Assembly: GCF_014518315.1 (NCBI RefSeq)
Contig: NZ_JACVEL010000004.1
Location: forward strand, 1-64,000
DNA length: 64,000 bases
Direction: 5' to 3'
Origin: Taishania pollutisoli
GTDB taxonomy: Bacteria > Bacteroidota > Bacteroidia > Flavobacteriales_D > Crocinitomicaceae
The position numbers and the translations under genes were made by a program. The notes beneath the pieces were generated by a model, which was given only the letters and a program-made list of their open reading frames with translations, searched no databases and was not told the origin of the DNA. Below, in pieces: positions 46,869-55,803 of this stretch. Numbering within the stretch: the first letter of the stretch is position 1; each line of letters opens with the position of its first letter.

Positions 46869-48989
46869 ATGTGTATGTACTTGCAATTAAGGTTGAAATA
46901 TCTGTTGGTATTGCTGCTGTTTCTGGCACAGCCTGTTGTATATGGATCTGTTGCGGAGAATCCCGGAAACAAGAAGGTCATTGAAGATGATTCTATCCGG
47001 AAAATCGTCAATATTACTGCTGTTTCGAAACCGGAAGGGTTAAAATTAAAATGGACGATCAACTACGATGTGTATGAATCTGCCAAGGCCCATGACTATA
47101 CAATAGCGATCCGCTACATTCAAAAAGATGATTTAAAAAAAGACGCTCCCCGCTGGACAGTGATCAAAGCTGTTCCGCTGGAACGTACCGATTACAGAAT
47201 TGAGCAGCTGGAGAAAAATGAAGATTATAGCTATTCCATCGGACTGAACACCGGAAAAGAGATCATGTGGTCGAAGGATTATCCTGCCCGGACGGAATTA
47301 CCATGGGGAATATTTAAATTCATCGTCCTGATCGGTTCACTCGGACTGTTCATTTACGGAATGAAAGTGATGAGTGAAGGGTTGCAGCAAGTACTTGGAT
47401 CCAGGTTGCGAAATCAGCTCGGGTCCATTGCATCCAATCAATTGAAAGGAGTGTTGGCCGGGTTCAGTATCTCTTCCATCATTCAGTCTTCCACCGTCAC
47501 CGTTGTCATGGCGGCATCGTTTGTAAATGCCGGGATCCTTACACTGATTCAGTCTGCCGGAGTGATTATGGGAGCGAACATCGGTACAACGATGAAGGCG
47601 TGGTTTATTAATTTGCTGGCCTTTGAGATCGATCTTTCCAATTACGCGCTGTTTATTCTTGCATTTGTTGCCCCGTTATTATTTTTCGGAAAAAAACGCT
47701 GGAAACCATGGGTAAATTCCATTTTCGGATTCGTATTCCTGTTTATGGGATTGGGATTCATGGTTGAATGTATGCCTGAAGATATTGCTGAATTCCCGTT
47801 TATACAAACCCTGCTGGCGTATGGGGAAATCCCGGTGCTGGGTGTGTTGTTGTTTGTGTTGATCGGTGCGTTCATTACAGTACTTGTTCAGTCTTCTTCC
47901 GCGACAATGGTATTGACGATGGTGCTGGTCAACTGCGGTCTTTTACCGTTTGATGTCGCCGTTGCGATCATTCTGGGAGCAAACCTGGGAACAGTTGTTG
48001 CGGTTGAGATGGCGACTTCAACAGGCAATGTACATGCCAAGCGCTCTGCCCGGATTCATTCCCTGTTCAACGGAATTGGCTTTATCTGGGCTTTGTTGTT
48101 GTTACCGTTTATCATCCAGGGTATTCAATGGTTTATGCTGAATATTGGTTGGGGTGACCCGATCAATGCACCTGTGGAGCATGCAAATTCCGGCTTGGTG
48201 TTGTTTCATACCTTATTCAACCTGATCAATACGTTGTTGCTGATCGGCTTCATTCCGCAATTGGTAAAGTGGTCGGAAATGACGGTAAAATCAAAAGGAA
48301 AATCAGATGAGGTCTTCCACCTGGAGTTTATCGGAACAGGTATCCTGAGTACGGCCGATTTATCCATCCTGGAAGCGAAAAAAGAAATTGCCAAATTCGG
48401 AACACTTACACAACGAATGTCTAAGATGACGCGTTCGCTGCTCTATGAGAAAAATACCAACCAGATTGAGAAAATCCTGACGCGGATTGAAAAGTACGAA
48501 GACATTACCGACAAGATTGAAATCGAAGTAGTAAAATACCTCAATAAAATTGCCGAAGGAGATCTGACGGAACACACGGCTATGCGCATCCGGGGAATGA
48601 ACAGTATGGTCAATGATTTGGAACGGATCGGTGATATTTTCTACCAGATGTCAAAAACCATTGAGCGAAAAACGGCAGAAAAGCTGTGGTTTACACCGGA
48701 ACAACGCAACAACATTGCTACCATGTTCGATGCGGTGGACGAAGCGTTGATCATCATGTGTGAAAACCTGACGGCACACCACGAAAAAGTGAGCCTGGAC
48801 AGTGCGATTGCCGCGGAACGAAAGATTGATGAAACCCGCAACAAATTACGCAAGGATTACCTCGAAAGTTTGTCCAATCAGGATCCGAATTTCAAAGCGG
48901 GAATGATTTATAATGATTTGTTCTCTTCGCTCGAAAAAGTCGGAGATCACATTATCAATGTCTCAGAAGCGATTGTAGGGAAGGTGTAG
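46869..48989 (+). CDS. Na/Pi cotransporter with N-terminal extracytoplasmic domain and C-terminal PhoU domain
   Basis: 706 residues. A signal peptide and a ~110-residue fibronectin-III-like domain (GLKLKWTINYDVYESA...YTIAIRYIQ) precede the membrane part. The transporter has the two inverted repeats of the family, each with its QSS motif (SSIIQSSTVTVVMA, LVQSSSATMVLTM) and GANIGTT/GANLGTV. The last ~200 residues are helical and PhoU-like (IRGMNSMVNDLERIGDIFY, LEKVGDHIINVSEAI). It takes up phosphate with sodium or regulates uptake. The extra N-terminal domain is unusual for the family. Its stop is one base from the convergent patatin gene stop. Confidence 0.92.
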   Translation: MCMYLQLRLKYLLVLLLFLAQPVVYGSVAENPGNKKVIEDDSIRKIVNITAVSKPEGLKLKWTINYDVYESAKAHDYTIAIRYIQKDDLKKDAPRWTVIKAVPLERTDYRIEQLEKNEDYSYSIGLNTGKEIMWSKDYPARTELPWGIFKFIVLIGSLGLFIYGMKVMSEGLQQVLGSRLRNQLGSIASNQLKGVLAGFSISSIIQSSTVTVVMAASFVNAGILTLIQSAGVIMGANIGTTMKAWFINLLAFEIDLSNYALFILAFVAPLLFFGKKRWKPWVNSIFGFVFLFMGLGFMVECMPEDIAEFPFIQTLLAYGEIPVLGVLLFVLIGAFITVLVQSSSATMVLTMVLVNCGLLPFDVAVAIILGANLGTVVAVEMATSTGNVHAKRSARIHSLFNGIGFIWALLLLPFIIQGIQWFMLNIGWGDPINAPVEHANSGLVLFHTLFNLINTLLLIGFIPQLVKWSEMTVKSKGKSDEVFHLEFIGTGILSTADLSILEAKKEIAKFGTLTQRMSKMTRSLLYEKNTNQIEKILTRIEKYEDITDKIEIEVVKYLNKIAEGDLTEHTAMRIRGMNSMVNDLERIGDIFYQMSKTIERKTAEKLWFTPEQRNNIATMFDAVDEALIIMCENLTAHHEKVSLDSAIAAERKIDETRNKLRKDYLESLSNQDPNFKAGMIYNDLFSSLEKVGDHIINVSEAIVGKV

Positions 48990-48990
48990 A

Positions 48991-50637
48991 TTATTTTTCA
49001 TTCAATTCATCCACCATCCAGTACGGATTTTCAATAAATTGTTTCCAATGTACACGTGCCTGTTGATCAATCGGTGTCAGGTGTTGGATCTGGCGGCGGA
49101 GAAAGGGCTCGTGATAGGAATCATTTCCTCCTGATGTTCCTGTTTGTTTGCGGTTTTCAATGGATTGCAGGCTTTTACAGATTTTGTGGTAGTAAATGAT
49201 AAAATTGATGCACGTTGTTAACTGTCCTGCCGTAATTACATCACGTATTTTTTCTTTTCCTTTTTTATTGAGGGGAACCCATAGTGTTGTTTTCATCCCG
49301 GATGCGGAGGTGCAGATGTCCCGGATGGTTTCAGTAGGTTCACCCACACCCAGATCAAAGAAAGAAACTCCCCGGATGTTGGCTTGTTGATCCGTCGGAT
49401 CGGGATGTTTTAAATCGTAAATGGCAGTTGAGAAGCATTTGTGGACGTACATCCTGTTTCCGAATAGCTCCTGGTAATGTTTGTTGCGCAAATGTTTTAA
49501 GAAGATACTTCCCACCATCAGGCTCACCGAGTTGGCGCGGTTGATAAACAATTCCGAAACCGCATTGGGTGTGAGTACATTCATCTTTGTGACTTTTCCG
49601 ATCCCTACTTCATTGGTATTGGCGGCCTTCCGGATGAATTGTTTGGCATAGGTGAGAATGAATGTCGCCAGTGTAAACAGTGTCAGCAACCCGGAAATTA
49701 TTCCCAGGGCTATTTTGCTTTGGTGAACAAACGGAATAAAAAGTGCAATTGCCAGCAGTAGATTGGTGATCCACGTGAACCGGTAAATTGAAATCATTTT
49801 GAGGTTTCCGATAATTGGAATCCGCTTTTCTTTTGTCGGTTCATATCCCGAAATATCCGGTGAAGCAACATCGGCTACGATGATGAGGTCGAGTAATTCT
49901 TCTTTTTCCTTTTTACCGGCATCGTACAACAGAATGGAATCAATGCCCTGGTTATCGACGATCCCACCGTCCATCAGACTAACCACTTTATCCCGGTCAT
50001 CGCGATGAATAACAGAAGTTGAGCTGATATACGGACCCATGTCAATGCTGATGGGTTCAAATCCCCCCGGGAAACAGGAAGATGCCGCAAGAGGAATCCC
50101 CAAAGGCATGGGTTTGATCAGATCGCGATCCAATTTGTAGTAATGATTTCCGATCCGGTGGCGGAGATGGGACAGTTGTGCAATGAACCGAAAGGGAGTT
50201 CCTGTGTTGAATTCCGTGGCATTGATACAGGTAAACTCCAGGTGTGTATCGTAGATTCCCGCACTGGTTTTTTCCGGTAAAACGGATGCAAAGGTGGCGT
50301 TATCAAACAATTTTTCGGTATACACGCGTGCAAATCCTTCGATCAGGCTGTTTTTAAATCCCGGACTGACAAAATTGGAGATTCCGTCGTTGACCAGATC
50401 CTCTTCTGTAAGAAAAGTAAACAAGCGTTGAAAATAGAGTGTAAATATTTCATTCCGCTTTGCGGATTGTGCATAGGAAAGACCGGTGATGCTACCGCCG
50501 GAGACGGTAGAAATCGCTTTCACCTGCTTCAAAAGTGGTTGTTGTGCCAATTCCAGCTTCTCCAGGTAGCTCAACGCCCCCAGACTGTATGCCGAAGCCC
50601 GGTACCCTCCTCCTGACATGGTTACTCCAATGTTCAT
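48991..50637 (-). CDS. Patatin-like phospholipase
   Basis: 548 residues. It has the oxyanion loop SGGGYRA (8-14), the nucleophile elbow VSGGS (GxSxG-like; 44-52) and the catalytic Asp in MDGGIVDNQG (about 225), so the Ser-Asp dyad is intact. Two hydrophobic segments follow (about 285-335), suggesting a membrane anchor. The C-terminal third lacks a recognised domain. It probably hydrolyses membrane acyl lipids. It is 38 bases downstream of the SGNH hydrolase gene, a plausible lipid-processing pair. Confidence 0.88.
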   Translation of the reverse strand: MNIGVTMSGGGYRASAYSLGALSYLEKLELAQQPLLKQVKAISTVSGGSITGLSYAQSAKRNEIFTLYFQRLFTFLTEEDLVNDGISNFVSPGFKNSLIEGFARVYTEKLFDNATFASVLPEKTSAGIYDTHLEFTCINATEFNTGTPFRFIAQLSHLRHRIGNHYYKLDRDLIKPMPLGIPLAASSCFPGGFEPISIDMGPYISSTSVIHRDDRDKVVSLMDGGIVDNQGIDSILLYDAGKKEKEELLDLIIVADVASPDISGYEPTKEKRIPIIGNLKMISIYRFTWITNLLLAIALFIPFVHQSKIALGIISGLLTLFTLATFILTYAKQFIRKAANTNEVGIGKVTKMNVLTPNAVSELFINRANSVSLMVGSIFLKHLRNKHYQELFGNRMYVHKCFSTAIYDLKHPDPTDQQANIRGVSFFDLGVGEPTETIRDICTSASGMKTTLWVPLNKKGKEKIRDVITAGQLTTCINFIIYYHKICKSLQSIENRKQTGTSGGNDSYHEPFLRRQIQHLTPIDQQARVHWKQFIENPYWMVDELNEK

Positions 50638-50675
50638 CTTACTGCCTGTTTGTACTCAATGAGCGAAAAATCGTT

Positions 50676-51509
50676 TCAGACAACAGGATTAAACCCTGCG
50701 ATCTGCTCCATTTTCCGATGATAAATGTCCGCTACTTTTTTATATCCCTGGCTTTTCAGGTGAATTTCGTTGTCCCACATGTTGTCATCCGGAAAAACAC
50801 CTCGCAGGTCAATGTGGTGAAAGCGTTCGTAAGCAGCGTCGAGTTCCTTTAAAATACCGTTGAATCCGTCCACTAATTTTTTGATGATCGGCTCCTGTTC
50901 TGTCTCCCTGTTTAAAATGTTTTTCTTAGCAAAACCGGGAAGTACCCATGGCCCTGAAATTCCCAGGTAGGTCGTTCCGTTAGGTTTGGCGTAATCGTAT
51001 CCGTCCATCAGGATGTCAATTCCCGGATCGACTTCCCAGATACGGATCAGAAACTGCTCAATCGCATTTTTCATTACAAGCAGGTTTTGATTGTAATTCG
51101 TTTCTTTGAACAGTTTGAGTCCGGAATTTTTATGATTTAAATATTGTTCAAACTCACTTCCGACGACATCATTTCCTCCGGCACTGAATAAAACAAAACG
51201 CGGATTGTAAATGCGAACAGAGGTTAGTACTTCCTGTAAACCTCGATCTCCGTTATTGATCGCAACGTTTTTCCGAATGGAATACTCGCTTCCGAACACC
51301 ATGTTTTCTAATGTGTCTCCGTGCTTACTGTGCCGTTTAATGGCATATCCCATCTTTCGCAAATGATCGATGATGTCTTTTGTGAGTGGATAATCAAACC
51401 AGGAATCACCTTCCACAACTAGTTTTTGTTCGTGTTTTGTTTTTTTTGACAACAACATCATTTCCGATAGTTGTTCCAGTTCCATTTTTTCTTGTGCGAG
51501 TGTAGCCAT
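50676..51509 (-). CDS. SGNH/GDSL-type hydrolase
   Basis: 277 residues. Block I is VVEGDSWFDYP with the nucleophilic Ser, block III is FSAGGNDVVGS (GxND) and block V DNEIHLKSQGY supplies Asp/His. The set of catalytic residues is complete. No signal peptide is visible, so it seems cytoplasmic, and the substrate (an ester of lipid or sugar) is unknown. It is first in an operon with the patatin gene and has a perfect -7 box. Confidence 0.88.
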   Translation of the reverse strand: MATLAQEKMELEQLSEMMLLSKKTKHEQKLVVEGDSWFDYPLTKDIIDHLRKMGYAIKRHSKHGDTLENMVFGSEYSIRKNVAINNGDRGLQEVLTSVRIYNPRFVLFSAGGNDVVGSEFEQYLNHKNSGLKLFKETNYNQNLLVMKNAIEQFLIRIWEVDPGIDILMDGYDYAKPNGTTYLGISGPWVLPGFAKKNILNRETEQEPIIKKLVDGFNGILKELDAAYERFHHIDLRGVFPDDNMWDNEIHLKSQGYKKVADIYHRKMEQIAGFNPVV

Positions 51510-51543
51510 GTTTAGCGTTTAAGTAAGAAGTTATTCTGCTCAA

Positions 51544-51551
51544 CAAATATA
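51544..51551 (-). promoter_or_regulatory. -7 promoter box of the SGNH-patatin operon
   Basis: On the minus strand TATATTTG is a perfect TAnnTTTG, with a leader of ~30 bases. Confidence 0.6.
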
Positions 51552-51651
51552 AAAGAAGTGTTGAGTCGATCAGCAAGTAGAATCACCTGTTTTACACACG
51601 AGCTAATCTGTGTGAAAATACATTAAAAATATGAAATATGGAAATGAAAAT

Positions 51652-52137
51652 CTATTTCAGACATTTAAAATAATCAAATGGCTCCAGGCAGGAATTGCAT
51701 TGATAATGAGCTTTGCAGGCAGTGCTGCCGAACTGGGAAATCATACGTGTATCCGTGGAGTGACAGAGCGGACATTCAATCACCGGAGGGTCGGCAAACA
51801 GGACGCTTTTATCGACTTCATCTGCTGGGGGTGCAATACCATATTCTTTTAATTTGATACGTCCTTTTTCAGAGATCCAGTCGGTTGTCCAGGCAGGTGA
51901 AAGCACCAGCTCTACTTCCACCTGATCAATACCTTTAAATTTTAAAACCTGTTTGATATCTTCTTCAATTACCTGCATGGCGGGACATCCGGAATACGTC
52001 GGAGTGATTACAATTTTGACCTGATCTCCGTTGGTTTTCACCGAACGAACAACGCCCAGATCAACAACCGTAAGCACAGGAATTTCCGGATCTGAAACTT
52101 CTTCCAGCCATTGCCATATTTGTAATTCCGATACCAT
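51652..52137 (-). CDS. paaD: 1,2-phenylacetyl-CoA epoxidase subunit PaaD
   Basis: 161 residues. The N-terminal DUF59/MIP18 domain has DPEIPVLTVVDLGVVRSV and PTYSGCPAMQVIEEDI. The C-terminal Cys4 zinc/iron motif is CPLCHSTDTRM...CKAHYQCNSCLEPF. PaaD is needed to mature the iron-containing epoxidase complex. It is the last gene of paaABCD, 63 bases after paaC. Confidence 0.95.
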   Translation of the reverse strand: MVSELQIWQWLEEVSDPEIPVLTVVDLGVVRSVKTNGDQVKIVITPTYSGCPAMQVIEEDIKQVLKFKGIDQVEVELVLSPAWTTDWISEKGRIKLKEYGIAPPADEVDKSVLFADPPVIECPLCHSTDTRMISQFGSTACKAHYQCNSCLEPFDYFKCLK

Positions 52138-52200
52138 GACTACCAGGTGATTTTCTGTTGTCTCTTATGTAGAGCGAATTGTTCGCTTACCCTTTTTTGT

Positions 52201-52953
52201 TTACCACTTCATTCCCGGGTAGGCGCGTTGCATGTATTGCAATTCCGCCAGAATGTATCCCAGGTGCTCAGAGTGAAGTCCTGTTCTTCCTCCCTGCTGT
52301 TTCCAGCCATTTTGAGGAATGCTCAAGGTTGCTTCTGTCAATACATCCGTTACCGTTTTCTGCCATTCTTCGCGGATTGGAATCAATGACGGAATCACGT
52401 TTTCTGCCTGTAACGCTGCATCTACCTCATTTTCGAAGAACAATTCATCTGTATAGCGCCACAAGGTGTCTACTGCATATTGTGCTTTTTCATGCGATTC
52501 TTCGGTTCCGTCTCCCAAGCGGATTACCCATTCGGATGAATGCTTCAGGTGGTATTTTGTTTCTTTTAATGACTTTTCCGCAATGGCAGCAATTTGGGTG
52601 TCTGAACTGTTTTGCAATGCCTCGTACAACGGTTTTCTGAATGCATCGAACAAAAATTGACGCACCATTGTTACAGCAAAATCTTCATTGGGCTGCTCAA
52701 CTAACAATACGTTGCGGTATTCCCGTTCATAACGAAGGAAGGCCAACGCATCGGCATCTCTTCCGGTATTTTCTACCTTTGCCGCATACTCGAAAATGGT
52801 TGTTGCCTGTCCGATAAAATCCAACGCCATGTTTGTCATCGCGATGTCTTCCTCCAGAATAGGTCCGTGACCACACCATTCCGATAACCGATGCCCGATG
52901 ATCAAACTATCATCGCCTAAACGAAGTAAGTATTCAAATAAATTCTTGTTCAT
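52201..52953 (-). CDS. paaC: 1,2-phenylacetyl-CoA epoxidase subunit PaaC
   Basis: 250 residues, a ferritin-like helical subunit with DDSLIIGHRLSEWCGHGPILEEDIAMTNMALD and LKETKYHLKHSSEWVIRLGDG. PaaC is the structural, non-catalytic partner of PaaA. It is 17 bases downstream of paaB. Confidence 0.95.
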   Translation of the reverse strand: MNKNLFEYLLRLGDDSLIIGHRLSEWCGHGPILEEDIAMTNMALDFIGQATTIFEYAAKVENTGRDADALAFLRYEREYRNVLLVEQPNEDFAVTMVRQFLFDAFRKPLYEALQNSSDTQIAAIAEKSLKETKYHLKHSSEWVIRLGDGTEESHEKAQYAVDTLWRYTDELFFENEVDAALQAENVIPSLIPIREEWQKTVTDVLTEATLSIPQNGWKQQGGRTGLHSEHLGYILAELQYMQRAYPGMKW

Positions 52954-52970
52954 TTTGTATAGCTAAAGGA

Positions 52971-53258
52971 TTACATGTGAGAAATTCCATCGGGAACATC
53001 GTAAAACGTAGGGTGACGATACACCTTGGAATCTGCCGGTTCGTACAGTGAATCTGCTTCACTTGGATCGGAAGCAAATACATCATTGGACTGTACCACC
53101 CAGATACTGATTCCTTCTGAACGACGTGTATATACATCACGCGCATTTTCAACAGCCATTTGAGCATCTGCAGCACGTAAACTTCCTACATGTTTGTGAC
53201 TCAATCCTTGTTTACTTCTTATGAATACCTCCCAAAGAGGCCAGTTTGCATTCGACAT
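52971..53258 (-). CDS. paaB: 1,2-phenylacetyl-CoA epoxidase subunit PaaB
   Basis: 95 residues with WPLWEVFIRSKQGLSHKHVGSLRA and YTRRSEGISIWVV, the PaaB signature. This small subunit links two PaaAC heterodimers. It stands between paaA (26 bases) and paaC (17 bases). Confidence 0.95.
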   Translation of the reverse strand: MSNANWPLWEVFIRSKQGLSHKHVGSLRAADAQMAVENARDVYTRRSEGISIWVVQSNDVFASDPSEADSLYEPADSKVYRHPTFYDVPDGISHM

Positions 53259-53284
53259 AGCTAATTAATATTCTTATTGTTCGA

Positions 53285-54241
53285 TTAAGCTCTTTTTTCT
53301 TTATTTCTGTTCGCGCGTTTCTCTGCATAGGCAGCAGCAGCTTCGCGTACCCACATTCCGTTTTCTTTTGCTTTTCTGCGGGCATCTACACGGTCTTTAT
53401 TACACGGTCCGTTTCCTTTGACTACCTGCCAGAATTCATCCCAGTTAATTTCGCCAAACTCATAATGTCCTGTTTCGGTGTTGAATTTCAGATCAGCATC
53501 CGGAATTGTCAGACCGATCATTTCAGCTTGTGGCACGGTGATATCAACAAATTGCTGACGCAATTCGTCATTTGTCTGGCGCTTGATTTTCCATCTCATG
53601 GATTGTTCCGTATGCTTGGATTCGGCATCATTCGGACCAAACATCATCAATGCCGGCCACCAGAAACGGTTCAATGCGTCCTGTGCCATTGCTTTTTGCT
53701 CGGGAGTTCCGTTTGCCAGTGTTGTCATGATTTCAAATCCCTGACGCTGATGGAATGATTCTTCCTTACATACACGTACCATTGCACGGGCGTAAGGTCC
53801 GTATGAACAACGGCATAAAGGAACCTGATTCATAATCGCGGCACCGTCTACCAACCATCCGATGGCTCCCATATCCGCCCAGGATAAGGTCGGATAGTTA
53901 AAAATAGAGGAATATTTCGCTTTTCCGGAATGGAGGTCATCAATGGTTTCCTCGCGGTCTGCTCCCAGTGTTTCCGCAGCGCTGTATAAATATAAACCAT
54001 GTCCCGCTTCATCCTGAACTTTTGCCAGCAAAACGGCTTTTCTTCTCAGGTTGGGCGCACGTGTAATCCAGTTTCCTTCGGGTAGCATTCCTACAATTTC
54101 CGAATGCGCATGCTGTGAAATCTGACGAATCAAGGTATCACGATAAGCATCGGGCATCCAATCGCGGGGTTCGATCTTGATGTCATTATCAATTTTCTCC
54201 TGAAACTGACGCTCTAATTCTTCTATATTATTTTCTTTCAT
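53285..54241 (-). CDS. paaA: 1,2-phenylacetyl-CoA epoxidase catalytic subunit PaaA
   Basis: 318 residues from ATG 54241; the longer in-frame reading to 54289 runs through the promoter. The ferritin-like di-iron site is visible as [17 protein letters not shown] and [14 protein letters not shown] (two ExxH motifs). It epoxidises the ring of phenylacetyl-CoA with O2 using electrons from PaaE. It is first of paaABCD, behind a perfect -7 box. PaaG, PaaZ, PaaF and PaaK are not in the window. Confidence 0.96.
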   Translation of the reverse strand: MKENNIEELERQFQEKIDNDIKIEPRDWMPDAYRDTLIRQISQHAHSEIVGMLPEGNWITRAPNLRRKAVLLAKVQDEAGHGLYLYSAAETLGADREETIDDLHSGKAKYSSIFNYPTLSWADMGAIGWLVDGAAIMNQVPLCRCSYGPYARAMVRVCKEESFHQRQGFEIMTTLANGTPEQKAMAQDALNRFWWPALMMFGPNDAESKHTEQSMRWKIKRQTNDELRQQFVDITVPQAEMIGLTIPDADLKFNTETGHYEFGEINWDEFWQVVKGNGPCNKDRVDARRKAKENGMWVREAAAAYAEKRANRNKEKRA

Positions 54242-54259
54242 AGCCTTTTGAGTACACCA

Positions 54260-54267
54260 CAAATTTA
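54260..54267 (-). promoter_or_regulatory. -7 promoter box of the paaABCD operon
   Basis: On the minus strand TAAATTTG is a perfect TAnnTTTG, with a leader of about 12-15 bases before ATG 54241. Confidence 0.65.
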
Positions 54268-54308
54268 GGGAAAAATGTTGTATTTTCATCTATGTTTTCA
54301 GATCAAAT

Positions 54309-54341
54309 GTTCCATCCTTAACACAAACAACGGTTTTGGTT
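54309..54341 (+). repeat. 33-bp direct repeat, left copy
   Basis: Identical over 33 bases to 55804-55836 (starts GTTCCATCC, ends GGTTTTGGTT). It lies 67 bases upstream of the paaA ATG. It may be a regulatory element for the divergent paa promoters, a duplicated insertion target, or both (see findings). Confidence 0.9.
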
Positions 54342-54425
54342 AGTAATATTTTGAGGTTTGGTAGCAGAAAAAAGAGTTACAGTGTACCTTTTTTAATAAC
54401 AAAGCAGGATGTCAAATAGTAATGG

Positions 54426-54893
54426 ACCACATAGTGCATGTAGTAACTCACTTCGTCAGTTTTTGAGATTACTGATTGAGTCATACGTTAAACAACACTA
54501 TGTTTTTCTATGTGTTTCAGAGAATGAATTAAAACCGCATAGTACACAATAGGTACATAGGGATATTCGAAGTAGGTAAGTGACACATAGAAGCAAACTT
54601 CGTTAGCTTTTGGAATTACTACTGTTTTGATGATGTAGTTGTTTCTGATTCATCTATTACACAATCCTAATGTTTTTCTACGTGGTTCAGAGAATGAATT
54701 AAAACCACATAGTGCACATAGGTACATAGGGATATTCGAAGTAGGTATAGTGACATATAGAAGCTAACTTTGTCAGCTTTTTGGGTTACTGTTATTTCGT
54801 ATTCAAGGGTTAAACAATTTATATAATGAATTGACTATGTGTCACTATTCAGTACATATCCTCTATGCTTTTCTATGTCTCTATGTGGTTAAA
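54426..54893. repeat. Tandem CACATAG-type structured repeats R0, R1 and R2
   Basis: Three copies: R0 54426-54519 (shortened), R1 54533-54687 and R2 54703-54893. R0 and R1 both end in a CAGAGAATGAATTAAA spacer. Each starts with (A)ACC(A/G)CATAGTG.ACATAG and ends with CTATGT..CTATGTGGTT or a close variant, so the ends are inverted repeats of about 50 bases in R2. Inside is a small hairpin with conserved ACTTYGT centre (54445-54461, 54591-54609, 54761-54779). R2 also holds CAATTTATATAATGAATTG. No ORF with good codon use is present. Confidence 0.85.
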
Positions 54894-54932
54894 GGAAAAA
54901 ATGCATAGAAACAATTGTATGATAGTGTTCTG

Positions 54933-55343
54933 TCAAAATTGTGGTAAGTCCGTAAACAACTCGTTGATGTATGTTTTTTGCCCGTCTTTAAAAATATTAC
55001 AGCAATTAAAATTGATCAAAATTCCTTTTGGAGCTTTTAGTAGTTTCATATATGTCAGTAGTTGAGCTTCTGAAATAACATTTAGATCTTGTACGGACTT
55101 TAGTTCAATTACAATACTGTTTTCAATGAATAAATCACACCGGAAGTGAATATCCATTTCCTTTTCTTTGTATATGACAGGAATTCTCATTTCAGTCTGA
55201 TAATTAATATTTCTGGAAGTTAATTCATGTTTCATACATTCATGATAGATTTTTTCAGTTAAACCTCTTCCCATTTCTTTATGAACTTCAATAGCACAGC
55301 CAATTATTTCATACGTCAGATCATTTAATTGTTTTTTGGTCAT
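54933..55343 (-). CDS. GxxExxY family protein (PD-(D/E)XK nuclease-like)
   Basis: 136 residues. The name motif GLTEKIY is at 27-33, and the N-terminal DLTYEIIGCAIEVHKEMGRG block is typical. The core RCDLFIENSIVIELKSV supplies D-x(n)-ExK, the pattern of PD-(D/E)XK nucleases, followed by AQLLTYMKLL and GILINF. The biological role of the family is unknown. It sits inside a repeat block that splits the paa divergent promoter. Its start and stop lie 80 and 40 bases from the nearest repeat copies. No transposase or integrase is near. Confidence 0.92.
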   Translation of the reverse strand: MTKKQLNDLTYEIIGCAIEVHKEMGRGLTEKIYHECMKHELTSRNINYQTEMRIPVIYKEKEMDIHFRCDLFIENSIVIELKSVQDLNVISEAQLLTYMKLLKAPKGILINFNCCNIFKDGQKTYINELFTDLPQF

Positions 55344-55422
55344 GGTTGGTTTTTATTATTAAGATAATCAATAGTTTAAAAAATAAAAAGAGTTTGACTC
55401 CCTGATTTTAGGGAAAAATGAC

Positions 55423-55652
55423 AAACCACATAGGACACATAGTTATAATAGGTAAAGGTTTGGAGTAGGTATAGTGACACATAGTAGCTCACTTTGTGGG
55501 CTTTGGGATTACTATTGTTTGTTCTTTCGTCCTCAAGGGAAATTACCAATTATTTGTTTTTTATACGCCTCAATTCATACAGTGAATTGACTATGCATCA
55601 CTATTCAGTCTATATACCTATGCTTTTTTCTATGCCTCTATGTGGATAAAAG
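55423..55652. repeat. Structured CACATAG repeat R3
   Basis: It starts AACCACATAGGACACATAG and ends CTATGCCTCTATGTGG, with the inner hairpin AGCTCAC-TTT-GTGGGCT (55486-55502) and the palindromic CAATTCATACAGTGAATTG. It has the same layout as R2, on the other side of the GxxExxY gene and in the same orientation. Confidence 0.85.
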
Positions 55653-55713
55653 AAAAATAGCAACATATATTTTCGTAATAGGTTTGTTTTTAAATAATTA
55701 TTTATTTTTAATT

Positions 55714-55790
55714 CAATTCGTGTAATGAATTGACTATATGTCACTGCTTGGCCTGTTGCCCATAGCTTTTCTATGTCTTTATGTGGTTAA
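55714..55790. repeat. Structured CACATAG repeat R4 (right half only)
   Basis: Contains only the right part of the unit: CAATTCGTGTAATGAATTG, then GACTATATGTCACT and the end CTATGTCTTTATGTGGTT. The left arm is missing; AT-rich sequence precedes it. Confidence 0.75.
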
Positions 55791-55803
55791 AAACAACTAT
55801 TCC

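Noticed and set aside
51590-51630. Terminator for paaD from the ACACAC...GTGTG inverted repeat
   Set aside because: Pairing needs a bulge and no T-run follows; too weak to call.
54865-55065. 66-codon plus-strand ORF overlapping the GxxExxY gene
   Set aside because: It reads through the repeat and the antisense of a well-recognised gene; no family or codon support.
54426-55790. CRISPR array as an explanation for the CACATAG repeats
   Set aside because: Units are long (~100-230 bases), imperfect, irregularly spaced and internally palindromic, with no short regular repeats and unique spacers, and no cas genes nearby.
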